A stretch of 64,000 bases of DNA from Asterias rubens. Taxonomy: Eukaryota > Echinodermata > Asteroidea > Forcipulatida > Asteriidae. Location: assembly GCF_902459465.1 (NCBI RefSeq), contig NC_047072.1, positions 16,349,776-16,413,775 on the forward strand, written 5' to 3'. Below are positions 61,201 to 64,000 of this stretch, one piece after another; the first letter of the stretch is position 1; each line of letters starts with the position of its first letter. The notes beneath the pieces are model-generated. The model saw nothing but the letters and a program-made list of their open reading frames with translations, did no database searches and was not told the origin of the DNA. Both the position numbers and the translations under genes were made by a program.

Positions 61201-62191
61201 ATTACAGATAGCTTTTACACTTGCACAGATCCAAGTTTGAATATAGTTGGATATATGAAGATAAATTGAACATTAGTTACAATATGGATGGTGTCCTTTT
61301 GAAGCTAAGAAATGTTAAATTCTTACCACACATTGACCCAGTTTGGAAGAGCCACCAGCTTGTTTCAATCCTTTCTTGATGCCGGATAAATTGACAGATT
61401 TGTCAATGTGTGAACAGGGCTTTCCTGATAAATAGCAAACCAAAATAACATCTCATCAGTATAAAGTAGGAATATGACTCACGATTCATTCAATTGAAAT
61501 TTTTTGAAGCTAAAAATATGATTCAACTCCAGGCCTACAATTACATGGATGCCCTGTTGTCTCTGGTCTTGATTCAACTCCAGGCCTACAATTACATGGA
61601 TGCCCTGTTGTCTCTGGTCTTGATTCAACTCCAGGCCTACAATTACATGGATGCCCTGTTGTCTCTGGTCTTGATTCAACTCCAGGCCTACAATTACATG
61701 GATGCCCTTGTTGTCTCTGGTCTTGGCCTTAGTGCCCCTTCAAAAGCTTCCCACAGACTTTTAATGGAAGTGCCCTTTGTAAAGTTGAAAATGACCTTGC
61801 CCTTTCAAAAATGTAATTCCATGGATCTTTCGGTATGAAGTGTTGTAGCTAAAATAAGTTCAGTGGTGGGCTCTAAATCCAATAAAGTCCCCCAAGGGCC
61901 AGTGGTTTGACAAATATATTCAGTATGTTTAGATATGGGGCCATCATTGCTGAAGTGCAATCTTGGGGAAATCTGTGCTGGGCAATACAGTATATTTCGC
62001 TCAGAGTGCTGGGTAAAACCTGTTAGTTCTGGGCAGGCTCGCCCACCGTGTCTACAACACTGTCGCTCTGATTTGCAAGTTTTCTTACCCTTCAGAATAT
62101 CTTCATCCGATGTGTTATGGTAGTCATTTTGTTTGGTTTTATTGCGTTTCTTCCCCATAGTGGCTGATGTGGGATGCTCCTTCACACGCAT
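46285..62191 (-). CDS. USP16: USP16/USP45-type ubiquitin carboxyl-terminal hydrolase
   Basis: Sixteen coding exons: 62089-62191, 61327-61424, 59642-59752, 58874-59078, 58116-58228, 56887-56934, 56182-56352, 55732-55865, 55049-55136, 54378-54554, 53361-53417, 52613-52783, 50421-51345, 49222-49328, 47680-47766, 46285-46680. They total 2991 nt, 996 residues, all phases closing. A zf-UBP domain (about 36-172: CSH, QCVSC, WLCMVC, GCG, WCYKC) reads free ubiquitin tails. The cysteine protease has [13 protein letters not shown] (catalytic C219), [33 protein letters not shown] (H892) and WYYISDSHV (D971). Vertebrate USP16 removes ubiquitin from histone H2A and acts in ribosome maturation; USP45 acts in DNA repair. 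The catalytic part is closer to USP16, while the start (MRVK) recalls USP45, as expected for a pre-duplication gene. Residues about 436-760 are an unusually long Ser/Lys/Glu-rich insert, making it about 170 residues longer than the human proteins. Confidence 0.97.
46843..47127. mobile_element. two tandem TTTCACAAAG-family elements
   Basis: 46843-46975 and 46978-47127 each begin with GATTTCACAAAGA and end with CTTTGTGAAATC. Both are rich in ACTAGTCC/GGACTAG words. They lie in the last intron of the USP16-like gene. Confidence 0.75.
47170..47535. mobile_element. MITE, ACACTATTGGTAATTACTC family
   Basis: Keeps AGAGCTGTTGATAGTATAAA, GGGTGTTTTTTCTT and GTGTCCAGGGTCTTTAA; the left end is truncated. 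Confidence 0.65.
48165..48300. repeat. local duplication in a USP16 intron
   Basis: GGTGATGTGCCCCTTCTCAG and GGTGATGTGCCCCCTCTCAG stand about 65 bp apart, each followed by ATGTTGG and a TTCAAGTT-ATACACCATTTT-like segment. The surrounding 47.9-49.0 kb holds GATGCTCTCTGGTGCAATCT-like words again near 48525. Otherwise nothing recognised. Confidence 0.5.
50129..50226. repeat. 98-bp hairpin beside USP16 exon 13
   Basis: The left arm GCGCGACGTGGAATACAAAC with ATATAGCGCGTCTGCGTC pairs with the right arm GACGCAGACGTGCTATATTT with TGTATTCCACTCGCGC. A related but decayed form (CGTTGGATATGG, CCACTCGCACTTGTGTG) is at about 32750-32850. Probably a fold-back MITE. Confidence 0.75.
51450..51757 (-). mobile_element. 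tRNA-derived SINE (family B)
   Basis: On the minus strand the head GTGTCATGGCCGAGCGGTTT supplies the A box and GGGTTCGAATCCC the B box, with spacing like a leucine tRNA. The body holds GCTTTCTGCTCTACC, ACTGTAAAGGGGGTAACCC and AGGAGTAGGTGGCA. It is the single-copy counterpart of the minisatellite at 33575-34985. Confidence 0.85.
52851..53193. mobile_element. MITE, ACACTATTGGTAATTACTC family
   Basis: Starts TTAAAGGCAGTGGACACTAT and ends AGTGCCTTTC, between USP16 exons 11 and 12. Confidence 0.75.
53619..54020. mobile_element. MITE, same family, in the neighbouring intron
   Basis: Starts TTAAAGGGAGGGTACACG and ends GAACGTTCCCTTTAA, so the ends are inverted. It lies between USP16 exons 10 and 11. 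It is followed at 54020-54240 by an unassigned piece containing CTGGTTCATACTTTCTGCAA, similar to 31855-31985. Confidence 0.75.
55520..55700 (+). mobile_element. tRNA-derived SINE (family B), plus strand
   Basis: GTCGTGGCCTAGCGGTTAAG (A box) and GTGGGTTCGAATCCCAG (B box) with a cysteine-less, leucine-tRNA-like variable region. It is followed by TAAGCAAGACACCTAGGTC and a short tail. Truncated compared with 59866-61195. Confidence 0.8.
56623..56815. mobile_element. inverted-duplicate SINE family A copy
   Basis: ACTCAGTACTTTCCCAAGTC with TCACAGGCATGTTACTC on the left is mirrored by GAGTAACATGCCTGTGA and GACTTGGGAAAGTACTGAGT on the right. The B box occurs in both orientations (GGATTCGAACC and CTCGAATTCC). 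The tRNA-like head (TAGTCTAGTTGGTAAGACA) is in the middle. The transcript would fold on itself. It is about 70 bp from USP16 exon 6, which carries the catalytic cysteine. Confidence 0.85.
58522..58840. mobile_element. PIF/Harbinger-like MITE
   Basis: 319 bp with ends GAGCAAGTTCGAGTG and CACTCGAACTTGCTC, an exact 15-bp inverted pair, flanked by TAA on both sides (58519-58521, 58841-58843). A 3-bp TAA/TTA target duplication is typical of PIF/Harbinger. The interior repeats GGTCGACCA-type words. It stands 33 bp from the 3' edge of USP16 exon 4. Confidence 0.85.
59149..59338. mobile_element. short fold-back element
   Basis: Left TAATTCTCTTTTGAGGGACT, right ACTCCCTCAAAAGAGAGTTA. An inner pair AGTATACTCT/AGAGTATACT and CTCGTCTTCA/TGAAGACGAG is also present, so almost the whole unit folds. 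Confidence 0.75.
60018..60984. mobile_element. hAT-like MITE, outer member of the nest
   Basis: 967 bp including a nested 368-bp element. Ends TAGGCCTGGGCGAATA and TATTCGCCCATCACTA are inverted. It is flanked by CTGTGAGG at 60010-60017 and 60985-60992, an exact 8-bp target duplication. Sub-terminal CCGGATAT/ATATCCGG words are frequent. Without the insert it is about 591 bp; no transposase. Confidence 0.92.
60378..60745. mobile_element. hAT-like MITE, inner member of the nest
   Basis: 368 bp with exact inverted ends TAAGCTTGGGCGATATC and GATATCGCCCAAGCTTA, and an exact 8-bp duplication ACGTAGAG at 60370-60377 and 60746-60753. The interior is dense in CGCGATAT/ATATCGCG palindromes. Confidence 0.95.
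61519..61722 (+). repeat. 51-bp tandem array, four units
   Basis: Unit GATTCAACTCCAGGCCTACA + ATTACATGGATGCCCTGTTG + TCTCTGGTCTT, almost identical in all four. 51 is a multiple of three, so it gives an open frame of repeated 17-residue units on both strands. It lies in USP16 intron 1 and has no splice sites in register; not coding. Confidence 0.95.
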
Positions 62192-62233
62192 TGATAGCTC
62201 AGAGTAGAAACAACTTCAGACATTAGATACCAC
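62192..62233 (-). other. 5' UTR part of USP16 exon 1
   Basis: A good acceptor (TTTGTTTCCAG) precedes 62233, so the coding exon 62089-62191 extends upstream to here and an earlier untranslated exon is expected. Confidence 0.6.
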
Positions 62234-62405
62234 CTGGAAACAAACAAGGTCAAAATCAGTTATTATTATTAGAGTTATTCAATAAATGGTATAGCATCTG
62301 AGATAAAGATGACGTTGTGATTTAAAATGCATGACTGGGGTCAATACAAAATTTCAGCATTCATAAGCACACACATCAAGAGTGTGACCACATCTCATAT
62401 TTATT

Positions 62406-62786
62406 TAAAGGCAGTAGACACTATTGGTAATTACTCAAAATATTTATTAGCACAAAACCTTACTTGGTAACGAGTAATGGGGAGAGGTTGGTGGTATAAA
62501 ACATTGTGAGAAACGGCTCCCTCTGAAGTGGAGTAGTCTTCGATAAAGAAGTAATTTTCCACAAATTTAATTTCGAGACCTCAAGTTTAGAATCTGAGGT
62601 CTCGAAATCAATTATCTGAACACACACTTCGTGCGACAAGGGTGTTTTTTTCTTTCATTATTTTTTCACAACTTCGACGAAGGTTGAGCGAAAATTTTCA
62701 CAGGTTTGTTATTTTCTGCATATGTTGAGATACAGCAAGTGAGAAGACTGGTCTTTGACAATTACCATTAGTGTCCAGGGTCTTTA
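62406..62786. mobile_element. MITE, ACACTATTGGTAATTACTC family
   Basis: Starts AAAGGCAGTAGACACTATTG and ends TTAGTGTCCAGGGTCTTTA, an inverted pair. It lies in the 5' UTR intron of USP16. Confidence 0.75.
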
Positions 62787-63443
62787 ATATTTGGTTTAAA
62801 AGAACAACCTACCCGTAGGTAGGAATTGTGACTGTAATTTATAAAAATGCCGACTAGGGTAGATTCATTAAAGATGGGGTCCTGGAGGTTCGTTCCGCTA
62901 TATTATGATTATATCGTCTCCACGAGTTGGAGTCCAGAGCGCAATGAGCCTCATATGAAACCATATAAGGACTCGAAGAGTAGGTTTCGAGGGGTGGCCA
63001 AGACAAGAGGAATAGGATTCTGCTAAAATGTGGGTCAACCCACACCCGATTGTTCAGGAAAATAAAAGGAAAAAAAAAATCAACTTTCATTTCAATCATT
63101 TAAATTGTAATCATTTATTTGTCCTAAGCCAAATTATTATTATTTTTATAACGATCCTTTAATATCGTAAATTGAAAGACATTCCTATACACCTCCATGC
63201 TTTTTAACCAACCATTAACAGACAATTTGTGCATGAAATATGGTTGTGTTATCAATATTTGTTAGCTGGTCGAGTTGTCCATTCGATAATGTTGTAATTT
63301 TTAATTCAACGTCTTACTTTAGACGAGGAAAAATAACGTTAAAATCCATTTAAAATTTCTACAAATCCACACAGTAAACACACGTCTTTAAAAAAATTAC
63401 ATTAATTTCTAAGGCCTTCTTCAATCAAAACCCTACATTTTAC

Positions 63444-63620
63444 CTGTTAATTTCACTCCTATTTCGGGGTTTTCCGATTTCAACATGTCCTGCAAATTGT
63501 CAAGTATCCGCCTCACACTGTATGTAAATCACAACGTAAAAACTGATCCGAGGCCAGACCATTCGCCGCTCCCATTCATTTTCTCCTCCTCCTACTTTCT
63601 AAGATGGCGCCCTCTGTTGG
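63444..63620 (-). promoter_or_regulatory. putative USP16 leader exon and promoter
   Basis: A donor (TTAACAG|GTAAAA) ends a possible untranslated exon at 63444. Upstream sequence to about 63620 is less AT-rich and contains AAGATGGCGCC, similar to a YY1 site. The start of transcription is unknown. Confidence 0.4.
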
Positions 63621-63959
63621 CGTATTGCGTTTAGGCGTAATTCAGATAATCTGGTAAAAAGTTCATTAAAACTGCTACATTTTGGGTTTCTTAATTATCG
63701 CGTAAACAGAGTAAACATAAGAATGAAAACTTAGAGGCGATTTCTCACGAATTTCTAGACTACTTGTACTATTTTGGGTTCAGTGCAGACAAAAAGTCTT
63801 TAGGGCCTAAAGTAAACTTCTAATCCATGGTCACCACAAGCTTTTGTTTGTACAGAAAGTTCAGTCAAACTTCTCAGTTATGTCAGTTAAACAAACCTTT
63901 TTCTACACAATTTTGTTTAGAGGACAGATTGTCAGATATTGACAGATTAATTGTTTATA
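63621..63959. other. right-edge non-coding sequence
   Basis: AT-rich, no exon or clear repeat recognised. Confidence 0.4.
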
Positions 63960-64000
63960 AAAGATAATAAATTTGCATCGGGAATAAAGATTACAAATTT
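63960..64000 (+). mobile_element. SINE family A tail at the window edge
   Basis: AAATTTGCATCGGGAATAAA matches the tail of the copies at 10687 and 20400; the rest may continue beyond the window. Confidence 0.5.

Noticed and set aside
1..64000. CRISPR arrays, operons or phage systems
   Set aside because: All tandem repeats lack unique spacers of constant length, and every supported gene is an intron-bearing animal gene.

Overview
This window looks like nuclear DNA of a marine invertebrate deuterostome, most likely an echinoderm and perhaps a sea star. The evidence is AT-rich DNA, intron-rich genes with standard GT-AG junctions, single-copy orthologues of vertebrate gene pairs, and a dense load of short non-autonomous transposons and tRNA-derived SINEs. 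The species assignment is inference from the repeat style. I see no prokaryotic or viral gene.

Five protein genes can be built exon by exon, and in all five the reading phase closes across every junction. From left to right: COX17 (minus, 2 coding exons) and TAF13 (plus, 4 exons) stand head to head with 395 bp between their start codons. A C6orf118 orthologue (minus, 6 coding exons, 10.4-25.9 kb) follows. Next is a small protein with a C-terminal YccV/HspQ-like domain and an N-terminal hydrophobic segment (minus, 6 coding exons, 29.4-36.0 kb). The last is a USP16/USP45-type deubiquitinase (minus, 16 coding exons, 46.3-62.2 kb) with its zinc-finger UBP domain and complete catalytic boxes. They share no obvious pathway: mitochondrial copper delivery, TFIID, a probable ciliary or testis protein, an unstudied YccV protein, and a histone or ribosome deubiquitinase.

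The rest is intron and repeat. Clear items are two hAT-type elements with 8-bp target duplications nested inside a tRNA-derived SINE (59.9-61.2 kb), two more elements with target duplications or long inverted ends (23.2-24.2 and 26.5-27.1 kb), a PIF/Harbinger-like MITE (58.5 kb), a SINE tail amplified into a 79-bp minisatellite (33.6-35.0 kb), a 49-bp array (30.3-30.9 kb), a 23-bp array (16.9-17.2 kb) and a 51-bp array (61.5-61.7 kb).

The region 38.8-44.2 kb is the strangest part. It has three arrays of a 61-bp satellite. The first is opposite in orientation to the other two, and the second and third belong to a 2.17-kb tandem duplication. The many long open frames there are by-products of a stop-free repeat whose length is not a multiple of three.
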